Positions 8,143-17,252 of a stretch of DNA of 45,082 nucleotides are shown here, one piece after another. Origin of the DNA: Bacilli bacterium (GTDB lineage Bacteria; Bacillota_I; Bacilli_A; RF39; UBA660); contig JAQVNR010000002.1 of NCBI GenBank assembly GCA_028703035.1, forward strand, positions 1-45,082, given 5' to 3'. The position numbers and the translations under genes are program-made. The first letter of the stretch is position 1. Every line of letters starts with the position of its first letter. The notes below the pieces were generated by a model that did not search any database, was not told the DNA's origin, and saw only the letters and a list, made by a program, of their open reading frames with translations.

Positions 8143-9420
8143 TTAATCTTTTAAACAGCCAATAGGCACAACAAAGATTCCATCTTCTGTTGTATAAGCT
8201 GTGTCTCCACCAGTAATAACCATATAAAAATCAGGCTCTTTAACTAGGATTTTCTCTTTGTTTTTTTCTTCTATTAATCTCCGTACTTCCCTAAGCTTAT
8301 CTAATCCTTGGTCTATTTGACTGCTTCCTAGTTTAGTTTGAATTAAACCAAATTTACCATTATTAAAGTTAATAACATGATCGCATTCTAAACCAAATCT
8401 ATCTCTATAATGTCTTACATGACCGCCGATTTTATTAGTGTAAACACTTAAGTCACGGTTAACTAAATTTTCAAAAAGGAAACCGAATGTATTTGGATCC
8501 AGCGCTAGCTCCTTAGGAGATATTTCAAGAGTAGCGGTTGCTAGAGACGGATCTACAAAACTTTTTTTAGATGAAGTTCTAATGCTTGTTTTTGACCTTA
8601 AATTTGGATTCCAAGCTTCTATTTCTTCTATTACATATAATCTTTTTAAAGTATTTATATAATCTAAAACTGTTTGTTTGCTTACTTCACCATAACTTTT
8701 AGATACATCTTCTAATATAGCTTGATTTGATTCTATCGTAGATATGTTTCTTGCATAAGATTTTAAGATATGACGAGCTAGAATTGGATTTCTTGATACA
8801 CCATCTATGTTTGATATATCTGACTCTAACAGTACCTTAACATAATCTTTTGCAATCTCTAATGCTACTTCTTTTGACTTAGAAATAGCCCCAGGCCAAC
8901 CACCCCGACAAGTTAAATATGCTAGTTCTTGATAATCTATATTAGATTTTTGACCTCTAACTCTAATACTGCCTTGGGCTATATCTTTAAGAGAGATACT
9001 CCCATTTGAATCTCCTGATTCAAATAAAGTCATCGGTTTCATATCAACAAATGAAAATCTGCCGATGCCGGTATGAAGTGTTTTATCTTTTAGTGGTGTA
9101 GCGGATCCTGTTAAAATATATAACCCAACATCATTTTTTTCATCAATATAATGTCTAACTGCATTCCATATTTTAGGAAGCATTTGCCATTCATCAATTA
9201 AACGAGGTTTATCTCCATCCAATAATAAAGAAATATCATTTTCAGCTATTTGTTTGTTTTTTTCAAGTGTCTCAAAATTTTGTAAATCAAGAACACTTTT
9301 AGATACCTGTTTAGCGCTTGTTGTTTTACCACACCATTTAGGCCCTCTAATTACTACTCCGCCAGCTACTTTTAGTTTTAATTCAATTATTTCATCGATT
9401 ATCCTTTTTTTATATTTCAT
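8143..9420 (-). CDS. AAA ATPase with C-terminal DUF4143 domain
   Basis: A 425-residue protein of the widespread ATPase-DUF4143 family. The Walker A is GPKWCGKTT near residue 27, the Walker B region is RLIDEWQML, and a sensor-type ILTGSATPL follows. The C-terminal DUF4143 part has ENLVNRDL and a nuclease-fold-like D-H-V plus GLIQTK, similar to restriction-endonuclease-like folds. Biological role is not established for the family. The ATG at 9420 has an AGGCAGG site. Three 23-base-spaced repeats sit just upstream of its promoter, suggesting autoregulation. Intact, in contrast to its relative at 37215-38435. Confidence 0.85.
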   Translation of the reverse strand: MKYKKRIIDEIIELKLKVAGGVVIRGPKWCGKTTSAKQVSKSVLDLQNFETLEKNKQIAENDISLLLDGDKPRLIDEWQMLPKIWNAVRHYIDEKNDVGLYILTGSATPLKDKTLHTGIGRFSFVDMKPMTLFESGDSNGSISLKDIAQGSIRVRGQKSNIDYQELAYLTCRGGWPGAISKSKEVALEIAKDYVKVLLESDISNIDGVSRNPILARHILKSYARNISTIESNQAILEDVSKSYGEVSKQTVLDYINTLKRLYVIEEIEAWNPNLRSKTSIRTSSKKSFVDPSLATATLEISPKELALDPNTFGFLFENLVNRDLSVYTNKIGGHVRHYRDRFGLECDHVINFNNGKFGLIQTKLGSSQIDQGLDKLREVRRLIEEKNKEKILVKEPDFYMVITGGDTAYTTEDGIFVVPIGCLKD

Positions 9421-9441
9421 AATAACCTGCCTTACATTATA

Positions 9442-9470
9442 ATTATAATATATTTTAGATAGTTTATCAA
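9442..9470 (-). promoter_or_regulatory. Promoter of the first DUF4143 ATPase gene
   Basis: Read on the minus strand: TTGATA (9465-9470), 17 bases, TATAAT (9442-9447), about 20 bases before the ATG at 9420. Confidence 0.7.
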
Positions 9471-9482
9471 CCTTATTATATG

Positions 9483-9540
9483 TTTTTGAAGTGTTTTGTT
9501 ATACCTTTTTGGAGTGTTTCATTGTGTGTTTTTGGAGTAA
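9483..9540. repeat. Three 23-bp-spaced iterons upstream of ATPase promoter
   Basis: On the plus strand the core TTTTTGRAGT begins at 9483, 9506 and 9529, a constant 23-base spacing (about two helical turns). The first two continue as GTTT. They sit between the -35 box of the ATPase gene and the 3' end of rluB and look like an operator array for a protein binding one face of the DNA. Confidence 0.65.
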
Positions 9541-10254
9541 TTATATTTTATAATCGTATAATTTCTTAACTTCTTTAATAGATAATTTTACATATTCTCC
9601 GCTTTTAATATTACCTGATTTTAAAAATCCATATTCAACTCTAGTTAATTTATCAACTAAATAACCCATTTCTAGAAATAGTTTTTTGATAATATGATTT
9701 CTACCTTCGATGATAGATATTTCTATCAATGATGTATCTTTATCATGGTTATTTTCTTTTATTTTAACTTTAGTTGGAATGCATTTTACTCCATCTATTA
9801 TAATACCTGATTTTAATTTATGAAAATCAGCAATAGCATAGCTTTTATTAAGTTTAGCAATATATTTTTTTTCTACTTTATTTTTAGGATGCATTAAAAT
9901 ATTAGCAAGATTACCATCATTAGTTAAAATAAGTAGTCCGGTTGTATCATAATCAAGTCTTCCAACTGGATATATTCTTTTATCAGTATCTATTAAATCA
10001 ACAACAGTCTTTCTTCCTTTATCATCAGAACTTGAAGTGATAACTCCTCTTGGTTTATTAAGAAGATAATAAACCTTATCTTCTTTTTTAAGAGTTATTC
10101 CTTTAATTGTAATATCATCACTTGCCGATGCTTTAGTCCCTAGCTTAGTAACTTTTTTACCATTAACATAAACAACACCAGATTTAATTAATTCTTCAGC
10201 TTTTCTTCTAGATGTATATCCAGATTCAGCAATAATTTTTTGTAAACGTTCCAT
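9541..10254 (-). CDS. rluB: rRNA pseudouridine synthase, RluB/RsuA family
   Basis: A 237-residue enzyme with an N-terminal S4 RNA-binding domain (MERLQKIIAESGYTSRRKAE) and the catalytic GRLDYDTTGLL with Asp at residue 101. It isomerises a specific uridine of 23S (or 16S) rRNA to pseudouridine. The frame is open upstream to 10335, but the ATG at 10254 has AGAGGG at proper distance and begins exactly at the S4 domain. It follows spmB, the same order as dacB-spmA-spmB-rluB in Bacillus subtilis. Confidence 0.92.
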   Translation of the reverse strand: MERLQKIIAESGYTSRRKAEELIKSGVVYVNGKKVTKLGTKASASDDITIKGITLKKEDKVYYLLNKPRGVITSSSDDKGRKTVVDLIDTDKRIYPVGRLDYDTTGLLILTNDGNLANILMHPKNKVEKKYIAKLNKSYAIADFHKLKSGIIIDGVKCIPTKVKIKENNHDKDTSLIEISIIEGRNHIIKKLFLEMGYLVDKLTRVEYGFLKSGNIKSGEYVKLSIKEVKKLYDYKI

Positions 10255-10300
10255 ATCAATCCCTCTATTTAATTGTACTAAATTTTTAATATAAAATCTA

Positions 10301-10819
10301 TTAAAATAGTAAATATACAAGTAAAAAGGAAGCAATTATTCCACATAAATCAGAAAAGAGTCCAACTGATAAAGCATATCTATTTTTAGTAATACCAATA
10401 CTTCCGTAGTAAAGAGCAATTACATATAAAGTTGTATCTGATGATCCCTGAATAACACTAGCAAGTAAGCCCATTGTTGAATCAGGTCCATAAATATCAA
10501 ATATATTTACCATAATTGCTAGTGTACTGGTACCTGATATACTTCTTAAGAATGTCATTGGTAAAATATCTGCTGCTAAATTTATTTTATGAAGAAATGG
10601 TTCTAAAAATAAAAACATATCACTAATGATATTACTTTTAATTAAAATATTAATTGCAAAAATCATAGCAACTATATTAGGTATTATTTTAAAAGTGGTA
10701 ATTAATCCTTCTTTAGCACCTACTAAAAATTCATCATATATGTTTACTTTTTTTTTAAACCCATACATAATTATATATAATACTAAAAGTGGTAATAAAA
10801 TAAAACTAAGTGTTGTCAT
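10301..10819 (-). CDS. spmB: Spore maturation protein B
   Basis: A 172-residue membrane protein (Bacillus SpmB is 178) of the nucleoside-recognition (Gate) fold, with VGAKEGLITTFKIIPNIVAM and the gate-like IQGSSDTTLYVIALYYGSIG. SpmA and SpmB are needed for spore core dehydration and heat resistance. The ATG at 10819 is chosen because AGGAGG lies just before it; the frame extends to 10858 without a better site. It overlaps spmA by 14 bases. Confidence 0.92.
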   Translation of the reverse strand: MTTLSFILLPLLVLYIIMYGFKKKVNIYDEFLVGAKEGLITTFKIIPNIVAMIFAINILIKSNIISDMFLFLEPFLHKINLAADILPMTFLRSISGTSTLAIMVNIFDIYGPDSTMGLLASVIQGSSDTTLYVIALYYGSIGITKNRYALSVGLFSDLCGIIASFLLVYLLF

Positions 10820-11390
10820 TTTTCCTCCTGATAAAATAATCAAGAGTAAGACCACCAATACCAGCAGATAAAGTTGCTATTATGCAGGCCGGAATAACAA
10901 TTGTTGGATTAAGGCTACCATAGGTAAGCCTTAAAGAAATAATTGTTGTCGGAATAATTGTAACACCACCAGTGTTTAAAACTAAGAATGTAATCATTGA
11001 GCTAGTTGCTCTTTTTTTATCAGGATTAAGTTCTTGAAGTTTAGCCATTGCTTTTAAACCAAAAGGAGTTGCAGCTGAGCCAAGGCCAGCCATATTAACG
11101 GCAATATTACTAGCGATATAACCTATTGATTCATGATTCTTTGGTATTTTAGGAAATAGTTTAGATAAAAGAGGCGTCATTAATTTAGCAATTTTTTTAA
11201 TTAAACCACTTGCTTCAGCTATTCTCATAAGACCCATCCATATAACAAGAAGTGGGGTCATATCTTTTATTAAATTAAAAGCGGTATTCCCACTTTCAAT
11301 TATTTCGTTATTAATAACTACTATATTACCAGTAATTAGGCCATAAATAATACCTATTATAATAAAGGCTCCCCAAATAATATTAACCAC
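10806..11390 (-). CDS. spmA: Spore maturation protein A
   Basis: A 194-residue membrane protein (Bacillus SpmA is 196) with LGSAATPFGLKAMAKLQEL and NTGGVTIIPTTIISLR, typical of the family. It works with SpmB in spore maturation. The start is GTG at 11390, inside the end of dacB (8-base overlap), so translation is coupled. Context dacB-spmA-spmB is diagnostic of the spore-maturation operon. Confidence 0.92.
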   Translation of the reverse strand: MVNIIWGAFIIIGIIYGLITGNIVVINNEIIESGNTAFNLIKDMTPLLVIWMGLMRIAEASGLIKKIAKLMTPLLSKLFPKIPKNHESIGYIASNIAVNMAGLGSAATPFGLKAMAKLQELNPDKKRATSSMITFLVLNTGGVTIIPTTIISLRLTYGSLNPTIVIPACIIATLSAGIGGLTLDYFIRRKNDNT

Positions 11391-12435
11391 TTAATCCCAG
11401 CTTTCTAAAAAGTTTTTGAAAAAAATTTAATTTTTCGGGTTTTTGTTCTTCTAGATATATTTTTTCTGTTTGATAAACTTTTCCATTTAATTTAAGTTCG
11501 ACCTCACCGATAATATTGGTAATATTTTCATCATAATAATTAATAGTAATTTCTAGTTTTTTATATTCAGCTTTTGTTAAAGTCATTTTTAAATCGTTTT
11601 TAATAAATGTGTTATTATATTTAGTTTTTATATTTCCTTTTTTTACTATTGTATAATTCTTATAATCAGCAAAATATTTATTATATAAATTTTCATGATT
11701 TTGGAAGTCATTACTATCTTTAAATGTTACTATTGTTAAATTAATATTATCTTTTGAAGCATTAGTAACTAAAGTTCTTTTAGCAAGTTCAGTAAAACCT
11801 GTTTTACCACCAGTACAGTACTGATAAGTATTTAAAAGTCTATTTTTATTATTCCAAATATATGTTTTATAATTAGTTTTAACTATATGTTTTTTAGTAC
11901 TTGTTATCTTTTGATAAATTTTATTGTTAATAGCATAGCTTGATAATAGTCCCATATCATAAACACTAGATTTATTTCCATCTTTATTATTTTCTTCAAG
12001 TCCATGGTTATTTAAAAAGAAAGTGTTTTTCATATTAAGTGATTTTGCAGTATCATTCATAAGACTTGCAAAGCCCTCCATCGAACCACCAACATGATAA
12101 GCTAGCGCAATAGAGGCATCATTTCCGCTTCTAAGCATTAAACCATAAAGTAGATCTTCAACGCTTATTTTTTCACCTACTTCAATATAAATACCGCTAC
12201 CATAACTTTTTAAAACTTCATTTCCTATTTTTATTTCTTCTTTTAAACTCCCATTATTTATAACAACCATTGCGGTCATTATTTTAGTAGTTGAAGCAAT
12301 TAAATAAGGAGCATGAATATTATTTCCTTCTAATACTCTAATATTATCTGTATCCATGACAATATAAGCAGAGGCACTTATAGCATCAACTTTAATAGGT
12401 AAAATTAAAAGAAGTAACAGGATTATTTTTTTCAT
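11383..12435 (-). CDS. dacB: D-alanyl-D-alanine carboxypeptidase DacB (PBP5*-type)
   Basis: A 350-residue serine peptidase with a signal peptide (MKKIILLLLLILPIKVDA). The three active-site motifs are present: S48-T-T-K51, S103-G-N and K-T-G in GGKTGFTELAKRT. A C-terminal beta domain follows from about residue 250. It trims peptide side chains of cortex peptidoglycan during sporulation, controlling cross-linking. Position before spmA and spmB identifies the sporulation-specific DacB rather than a vegetative PBP5. The ribosome binding site (TGTGAT) is weak. Confidence 0.9.
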   Translation of the reverse strand: MKKIILLLLLILPIKVDAISASAYIVMDTDNIRVLEGNNIHAPYLIASTTKIMTAMVVINNGSLKEEIKIGNEVLKSYGSGIYIEVGEKISVEDLLYGLMLRSGNDASIALAYHVGGSMEGFASLMNDTAKSLNMKNTFFLNNHGLEENNKDGNKSSVYDMGLLSSYAINNKIYQKITSTKKHIVKTNYKTYIWNNKNRLLNTYQYCTGGKTGFTELAKRTLVTNASKDNINLTIVTFKDSNDFQNHENLYNKYFADYKNYTIVKKGNIKTKYNNTFIKNDLKMTLTKAEYKKLEITINYYDENITNIIGEVELKLNGKVYQTEKIYLEEQKPEKLNFFQKLFRKLGLSG

Positions 12436-12492
12436 AAAATCACATTTAATATTATGTATAAACTTTAAAAAAATGAAATTTAGAATTAATAG

Positions 12493-13091
12493 TTACTTAA
12501 ATTTAGTTATTTGACTTAATCTTATTTCTAATTCATTAAAATCATCATTAGAACAAGTTTCAAAAGTTTTATTCAACAGTTCTTCTGATAAATTTAATTT
12601 ATTAATAATTTCCTTGCTTTTGTTTTTGGTTAAATTATAACCCCTAAGACTATAAAACTTTATTAAAGTTATTAAAACAGATTTTACTCTTGGTTGAGAT
12701 TAAAACTACTAGGAAAAATTTCTAAATACTTTGTAGTCTGAAAAAAACAATTTGTTAGAATAGACAGTTTATTGTTCTGTTTCTTTAAGATTCCATCCAC
12801 ATATTTATTTCCTACTATCATATATAACTCATTAAATTCACACTTTAACAATTTATTTATAAAAGGTTCAATAATCCTATATGGTAATGATGTAATAATT
12901 TTATCACATTTGGGAATATAGCAATTAAGGACATTGCCAAAAACCAATTCAGTATTTTTATGTTGCCTTGCTATTTCTTCAAGTTGAGTTGTTAATCTTT
13001 GATCAAGCTCTATACAAGTTACTTTCTTTGCTTTTTGGGCAATTAAATTAGTTAAAATGCCTAAACAAAGCAAATACTGCAACAATTTCAT
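12493..13091 (-). pseudogene. Decayed KsgA-like rRNA adenine dimethyltransferase
   Basis: The frame from 13091 reads GILTNLIAQKAKKVTCIELD, FGNVLNC and the N-L-P-Y-like ITSLPYRI, the SAM-binding and catalytic motifs of KsgA/Erm enzymes. It stops at 12684 after SSFNLNQE. The expected continuation, PRVKSVLITLIKFYSLRG to a stop at 12493, lies in another frame, so there is a frameshift near 12695. The N-terminal glycine-rich motif is also lost at the junction with a GNAT fragment. It is probably non-functional. Confidence 0.75.
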
Positions 13092-13220
13092 CTTTATTTG
13101 TTAACAAGTAAAGATTTTTTTCTTCTATATCCTCTTTAAACATTTCATAAGGATAATACTCATTCCAAATATTAATATTATCAGCATTCGTCTTTGCAAT
13201 AATTTTGTGATACTTATATT
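13048..13220 (-). pseudogene. GNAT acetyltransferase fragment
   Basis: The minus-strand frame ending at 13048 encodes INIWNEYYPYEMFKEDIEE, NLYLLTNKDEIVAVFALF, which looks like the N-terminal half of a GNAT N-acetyltransferase. The acetyl-CoA-binding half is missing. It overlaps in another frame with the start of the ksgA-like relic and abuts the prepilin peptidase 3' end, so two relics have been fused by deletion. Confidence 0.6.
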
Positions 13221-13972
13221 TTATTAAATAAAGTGTTAATAAATTCAAAGAGTAAATTCCAACTACAAAAACATAAAAATAAACTAGTTGCCAAAAACGG
13301 TCCAAAAGGTAGCGTTCCATCACTGTTTTTAATTGAGATATATACTGCATAGGGAAAAGCTAAAAAAGCAGCAATTATTATGTAAAATATACCAATTGGA
13401 ATACCTAAAACCATTCCAGCAATAAATGATAACTTTATATCTCCACCGCCTAAAGACTCTTTTTTAAATAAGAAGTTTCCTAAAAGCATTAATAAATACA
13501 TCATTAAAAATATTACTAAACCATTTCCTAAACTTTGTAAAGAATATATTAAACCTTTATAAATAATATTAACTAATAAAATTAGTACCCCACTTGCTAC
13601 TAGCATTTCATCTAAAATAATCATATGTTTAGTATCTGTTATAAGTATTAAGACTACCAAACTAGATAAAATTATTGCTAAATAAAAATCATACCCTATT
13701 CCAAATAAGTTATAGCTAATTAAGAAAAGTATCCCAGTTAAAAGCTCCATAGATGGGTACATAAAAGATATTTTTTGATGACAATTTTTGCATTTGCCTC
13801 TTAAGAAAAGATAAGAAATAACAGGGATATTTTCATACCATACTAAAGTATGATTACATTTAAGGCAATGACTACGAGGAAAGAGTATTGATTCTTTTCT
13901 TAAAAGTCTGATTCCGACTACATTATAAAAAGATCCTAGTAAAAGACCTAGTATAAATATAAATACTCCCAT
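13214..13972 (-). CDS. Prepilin peptidase (leader peptidase/methyltransferase)
   Basis: A 252-residue polytopic membrane enzyme of the PilD/ComC family. The zinc-binding Cys pairs C36-x-x-C39 and C61-x-x-C64 (SHCLKCNHTL, GKCKNCHQK) are intact, and the catalytic Asp motif GGGDIKLS lies near residue 175. It cleaves the leader of type IV-like prepilins, such as the pseudopilin at 21926-22333, and methylates the new N-terminus. GGGAGGTATT precedes the ATG at 13972. It lies 9 bases after the gspF-like gene, same strand. Confidence 0.9.
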   Translation of the reverse strand: MGVFIFILGLLLGSFYNVVGIRLLRKESILFPRSHCLKCNHTLVWYENIPVISYLFLRGKCKNCHQKISFMYPSMELLTGILFLISYNLFGIGYDFYLAIILSSLVVLILITDTKHMIILDEMLVASGVLILLVNIIYKGLIYSLQSLGNGLVIFLMMYLLMLLGNFLFKKESLGGGDIKLSFIAGMVLGIPIGIFYIIIAAFLAFPYAVYISIKNSDGTLPFGPFLATSLFLCFCSWNLLFEFINTLFNKI

Positions 13973-13981
13973 AATACCTCC

Positions 13982-15595
13982 CTATTTTATTTTAGAATAT
14001 AATTCAAACATTGGTAATATTACTGCCATAACAATTCCTCCAACAACGACAGCTAAAAATATTATCATTGCCGGTTCAATAAAACTTTTCATACTATTAA
14101 TAATACTCTTATGACTCCCTTGATAATAACTAGCAACTCTAGCCATCATGTCTGCAAGTTCTCCAGTTGATTCTCCTGTAACTATCATGTAATATGCTAC
14201 ATCTGGGACAGCCCAGTGATTTTTAAATGAATCACTAATTTTATCACCCTTAGCAATATTATCTATTGTCTTAATCATTATTTCTTTATATATTTCATTA
14301 TTAGTAATATTAGTAAGTAAACTAATACTTTCAGTTATAAATACTTGACTTTTTAAAAGTGAAGAGAATGTTTTAGCAAAAATACTCATCTCTTTATATA
14401 TAATAATCTTACCAATTAAAGGTAATTTCATTAAAACTTTTTGCAACATATATCTAAAAGCTTTAATTTTTTTATAAAAAATCATTATAATTACACTAAA
14501 AATAAACATAATTAATAATATATAAGTTATATTAGAAGTTAAAAAATCACTTGAATTAATAATTAATAAAGTAAATGGATTAATTTCAGCACCAGCTGAT
14601 TCATAAACTCCTTCAAACTTTGGAATAACAAAAATTAAGATAAAAACAACAACTGCTATTGAAAACACCATTATTATTGTAGGATAACTCATCGCACTAA
14701 TCATTTGTTTTCTAGTTTGTTCTACTTCTTCATAATAATTAGCCATTTCATCTAAAGTTTCCTCAAGTTCACCTGTTGCCTCTGCTGCTCTAATCATATT
14801 AATTAAAAGCTGAGGAAAAACATTATGTTGTTTTTCTAGAGCCGAAGAAAAAGCTTCACCTAGAGTTAGATTATAAATAATTGAATCAAAAATCCTTTTC
14901 TTACTAGCCTCTTTACTCATCTGTTTACTTAGAATTCGCATTGAATCCGTTAAAGGAATACCTGACTTAATATAAGTAGATAATTGAGTAAGCCAAAATA
15001 TTAAATCTTTATTTTTAAATTTACCGGAATTAAAAGATGTCGGTCCATATAAAAATTCAATCATTTTGGAAGTTTCTATTTTTAATACTCGATAGTTTTC
15101 ATTTTCTAAATAAGTATAAACTTCTACTTTAGAATAGGCAATAAAGGTATTAACTTCTTTTTTTCCATCGCTATTAATCGCAGTATATCTATATGTAAGC
15201 GGTTTATCACTTCTACTTACATCATCTTGAAGTGAGCTAATTAAAAAAGTTCTTTCTCTTTCTTCTTTTTCTTTTTTCTTTTTAACAAAAAATAAATTAT
15301 TATAAAAATTAGTGAATTTTGATTCCTTTGGTGGTAGCTTTTCTTCAACCTCTTCATCTTGCTCTTCATCAATTTTTAAACTTACTGATTCATTAGGGGC
15401 AATATCTTCAATATTAAGTTTTCTATTTTCCTGTTTTTGATATATTTTAAATATATTATCACCTATAATTTTAAAGAATATTCTAAAAGGAGATATTATA
15501 CCATATGAAACATAGTAACAACCTAAAAAGAAATACATTAATATTAAAAAAGGAAGCTTTAAAATAGTTATAAAGATTTTGTTTATTTTCTTCAT
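13982..15595 (-). CDS. Type II secretion / type IV pilus inner-membrane protein, GspF family
   Basis: A 537-residue protein, longer than the usual 350-400. The C-terminal part (about 185-537) holds two T2SSF domains with their membrane helices; motifs include WLTQLSTYIKSGIPLTDSMR, AAEATGELEETL and VTGESTGELADMM. The N-terminal extension has a membrane helix (about 12-35), a charged linker and a YTAINSDGKKE domain. In the family it is the platform that couples the assembly ATPase to the pilus. The ATPase gene itself is not in this window. Confidence 0.9.
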   Translation of the reverse strand: MKKINKIFITILKLPFLILMYFFLGCYYVSYGIISPFRIFFKIIGDNIFKIYQKQENRKLNIEDIAPNESVSLKIDEEQDEEVEEKLPPKESKFTNFYNNLFFVKKKKEKEERERTFLISSLQDDVSRSDKPLTYRYTAINSDGKKEVNTFIAYSKVEVYTYLENENYRVLKIETSKMIEFLYGPTSFNSGKFKNKDLIFWLTQLSTYIKSGIPLTDSMRILSKQMSKEASKKRIFDSIIYNLTLGEAFSSALEKQHNVFPQLLINMIRAAEATGELEETLDEMANYYEEVEQTRKQMISAMSYPTIIMVFSIAVVVFILIFVIPKFEGVYESAGAEINPFTLLIINSSDFLTSNITYILLIMFIFSVIIMIFYKKIKAFRYMLQKVLMKLPLIGKIIIYKEMSIFAKTFSSLLKSQVFITESISLLTNITNNEIYKEIMIKTIDNIAKGDKISDSFKNHWAVPDVAYYMIVTGESTGELADMMARVASYYQGSHKSIINSMKSFIEPAMIIFLAVVVGGIVMAVILPMFELYSKIK

Positions 15596-15703
15596 TTAGC
15601 TTCCCTCTTTCGTATTCTAAAATAATTGTATCAAAATCCTAGTCTAAAGTCTAGAACTTCTAATAACCAGATTTTGTAAAAATAATGGGCCTAAATATTT
15701 CAA

Positions 15704-16044
15704 TTATAAATCGCTGTTTATAAATTCTTCATAACTGCCTATTTCTTTAAAGGTCAAATAATACTCGCCATCTCTTTTTTTAAATAAAACGGAATCAATT
15801 CCTACTCACTGTCGTAGTACTTTATGTAATGCTCGCCATGCTCTAAGACCCCGGGGGAACCTACTATGAAGAGTATCGACTTCCGCTTATCGTATTAACG
15901 AGGCTCAATTACTTCACACTTTCGTATTACGGCTCGCATTCTTTCTTGCCTATGCTTAAACCTTATCTCACGACTTCGGCTCCAAGGCTAGATACTGACG
16001 TTTGGCTACTCTTTTGCTTTTTTTATTTGATCTAAATTTTTCAT
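15704..16044 (-). pseudogene. Small gene downstream of fic, interrupted by an insert
   Basis: The N-terminal piece MKNLDQIKKAKE starts with ATG at 16044, one base after the fic stop, and ends in TAG at 16006. A C-terminal-looking piece, SVLFKKRDGEYYLTFKEIG to the stop at 15704, resumes at 15802. Between them is a GC-rich non-coding segment. The simplest reading is a small fic-coupled gene broken by an insertion. The product is not recognised. Confidence 0.4.
15803..16005 (-). other. GC-rich, non-coding, probably structured insert
   Basis: About 200 bases near 47 percent G+C inside DNA that is otherwise about 27 percent. All six frames are closed. On the minus strand it has self-complementary pieces (AGTATC with GATACT, CCCCGGGG). 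The look is that of a relic of a mobile element RNA, either a group II intron domain I or the omega-RNA end of a TnpB element. I cannot decide between these. Confidence 0.4.
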
Positions 16045-16045
16045 G

Positions 16046-17062
16046 TTATACCTTAATTATTTCTTCGTTCAATTTATACTTTCTTCCCTTGTTCTCACCA
16101 ATAGGAATTAATACATTTAATTTCATAAACTTGCCAAAATATTTTCTTATATTTACTTTACTTTTATTTAAAAGAGTAACTGCTGCATCAGAATCTATAA
16201 ACTCATTTTTACTAAAATGAATAACTAAAGCACTTAGTACTTCTTTTTCAGTTTTAGTTAGTTCTTTTAAATATTCTTCTTTAATCTTAATTAACGAATT
16301 ATTTGTATCAAACTTTTCTATAGTTTGAAGTATCATATCTAACATAAATTCTATAAATACTGTTGAACTAGCATCTTTTTCTGCTTTACTTAATGCATCA
16401 TAATATGCTTTTTGATTTTCATATACTAATGTTTCGATTGGTAAATATTCAAATATATTATTATACTTACAAAGAATTAATGATTGCCATAGCCTTCCTA
16501 TTCTTCCATTACCATCATTAAATGGGTGAATGAATTCTATTTCAAAGTGAATAACTGATGATTTAATTAATGGATTTAAATCACTATCTTTAGCCCAATT
16601 AAATAAGTCTTCTATTAGTTTTGGAACATATTCTGGTCTTGCTCCCATATGGATTACTTCTTTTCCATTAAATACTCCAACATCACCACTTCTAAACTTA
16701 CCACTTTCACTTATTAAATCAGTTGTTAAAACTTTATGAGCATTTAAAAATGATTCTATTTTATATGGGTCATAATTGATAATATTCGTATATGCTTCAT
16801 AAGCATTCTTAACTTCATTAATTTCATTTTGAGGAGCTAAAACTGTTTTACCATTTATAATACTAATAACTTCTTCTTCACTTAAACTATTAGCTTCAAT
16901 AGCGCATGATGAATTAACTGATTTAATCTTACTCGACTTTCTTAAAAATAAATCTTTTTTTCGATCAACATTTATTTCTAAACGAGTTAGTTTTTCAGTT
17001 ATAGTTGTTACTAAATTTAAAATGTTCTCATTTATTTCAAATGGTGGTTTATTCATAATCAT
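16046..17062 (-). CDS. Fic-domain AMPylase
   Basis: A 338-residue Fic protein with the complete active site HPFNDGNGRIGR at residues 179-190 and the ATP-binding flap region around VGVFNGKEVIHMG. An inhibitory-helix-like SCAIEANSLSEEE is at about 52-64, so it probably belongs to the self-inhibited class. A C-terminal winged-helix-like region (about 265-335) may bind DNA. Fic enzymes transfer AMP from ATP to target hydroxyls. It has its own promoter with repeat operators at 17085-17142 and may be followed by a broken coupled gene. Confidence 0.9.
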   Translation of the reverse strand: MIMNKPPFEINENILNLVTTITEKLTRLEINVDRKKDLFLRKSSKIKSVNSSCAIEANSLSEEEVISIINGKTVLAPQNEINEVKNAYEAYTNIINYDPYKIESFLNAHKVLTTDLISESGKFRSGDVGVFNGKEVIHMGARPEYVPKLIEDLFNWAKDSDLNPLIKSSVIHFEIEFIHPFNDGNGRIGRLWQSLILCKYNNIFEYLPIETLVYENQKAYYDALSKAEKDASSTVFIEFMLDMILQTIEKFDTNNSLIKIKEEYLKELTKTEKEVLSALVIHFSKNEFIDSDAAVTLLNKSKVNIRKYFGKFMKLNVLIPIGENKGRKYKLNEEIIKV

Positions 17063-17084
17063 CTAATCCTTTCAAGCTATAAGT

Positions 17085-17142
17085 ATTATACTACCTATCA
17101 AATAAAGTATCAATATAAGTATCGATAAAAGTATTGAAATTT
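17085..17142 (-). promoter_or_regulatory. fic promoter with 12-bp operator repeats
   Basis: Minus-strand TTGATA (17108-17113), 17 bases, TATAAT (17085-17090). The core GTAT[C/T] begins at 17107, 17119 and 17131 on the plus strand, an exact 12-base period, and the first copy overlaps the -35 box. The central copy contains the palindrome TATCGATA. This suggests repression by a DNA-binding protein, possibly the C-terminal domain of the Fic protein itself. Confidence 0.6.
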
Positions 17143-17252
17143 TTAACTTGAATTGCATTTTTTTTAATTATGTCTTGACAATCATCACTAATTTTTAATA
17201 TAAGCTTTAGTTTCATAGTAAATCAGTATATAATATTTATAAAGGAGTAACG

